From: Rhipidocladum racemiflorum
Taxonomy: Eukaryota; Streptophyta; Magnoliopsida; Poales; Poaceae
Reading direction: 5' to 3'
Length of the DNA stretch: 64,000 nucleotides
Assembly (NCBI GenBank): GCA_036346355.1
Contig: CM070585.1
Span: 883,001-947,000, forward strand
The position numbers and the translations under genes are program-made. Under the pieces are notes generated by a model. The model was not told the DNA's origin and searched no databases. It saw only the letters and a program-made list of their open reading frames with translations. Of the stretch, positions 63,931 to 64,000 are shown in pieces. The stretch's first letter is position 1; the number at the start of each line of letters is the position of its first letter.

Positions 63931-64000
63931 ATGGCCTCCGCCGTCTCCGCCTCCTCCCTCTCCCGCCGCGAGCCGACTGGGCCGGCGCTCCTCCCTCTCC
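63931..64000 (+). CDS. Possible N-terminus of a gene cut by the right edge
   Basis: An ATG in a GC-rich stretch opens a frame to the window end (MASAVSASSLSRREPTG...). It is Ser/Ala/Arg-rich without acids at the very start, as in plastid or mitochondrial transit peptides. Only 23 codons are visible, so the product is unknown. The ATG at 63926 is an alternative in another frame. Confidence 0.3.
   Translation, partial: MASAVSASSLSRREPTGPALLPL

Overview
The window is plant nuclear DNA from a grass, most probably rice (Oryza) or a close relative. The evidence is GC-rich first exons next to AT-rich introns, plant-specific gene families with many small exons, a plant nuclear tRNA-Glu, and dense nested grass-type transposons. 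The species call is inference; no search was run.

Left third (1-16.2 kb), gene-rich. (i) The 5' part of an RCC1-repeat gene resembling mitochondrial RUG3 lies on the minus strand. It is divergent from (ii) a plus-strand gene for a small type I membrane protein of unknown role; their start codons are 228 bp apart. (iii) Next is a two-exon plus-strand gene for an 83-residue mitochondrial complex I subunit (ESSS/NDUFB11-like). (iv) A complete 16-exon minus-strand gene encodes a 688-residue STRUBBELIG-family LRR receptor kinase with atypical catalytic motifs. (v) A tRNA-Glu(CUC) gene follows. (vi) Last is a decayed organic cation/carnitine transporter 7-like (NiaP/SV2-type MFS) pseudogene.

Middle (16.5-49.9 kb), a transposon block in the former upstream region of that pseudogene. 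I could delimit four insertions by target-site duplications: a 3.4-kb solo LTR (TSD CCGTC); a full-length 16.7-kb Tat-type Ty3/gypsy element (TSD TGAAC) with an intact 2448-codon gag-pol frame, two RNase H domains and an extra upstream 829-codon ORF; a degenerate L1-type LINE with a 16-bp TSD; and a 3.5-kb solo LTR (TSD CTGGA) sitting inside the LINE's ORF2. A further poorly resolved repetitive stretch follows to about 49.9 kb.

Right part (50.3-64 kb). A complete 10-exon minus-strand fatty acyl-CoA reductase gene (510 aa) is intact, although its 5.1-kb first intron carries a decayed hAT transposon with a nested MITE, and introns 4 and 5 carry very long CT and TTC microsatellites. The rest (59-63.9 kb) is AT-rich intergenic DNA with a MITE-like inverted repeat, a 315-bp direct repeat pair and an 18-G run. 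A possible coding start lies in the last 70 bases.

No operon-like or defence-like system is present. The most interesting material is the insertion history, the extra ORF of the gypsy element, the giant intronic microsatellites in the reductase gene, and the transporter pseudogene with an LTR promoter pointing at it.
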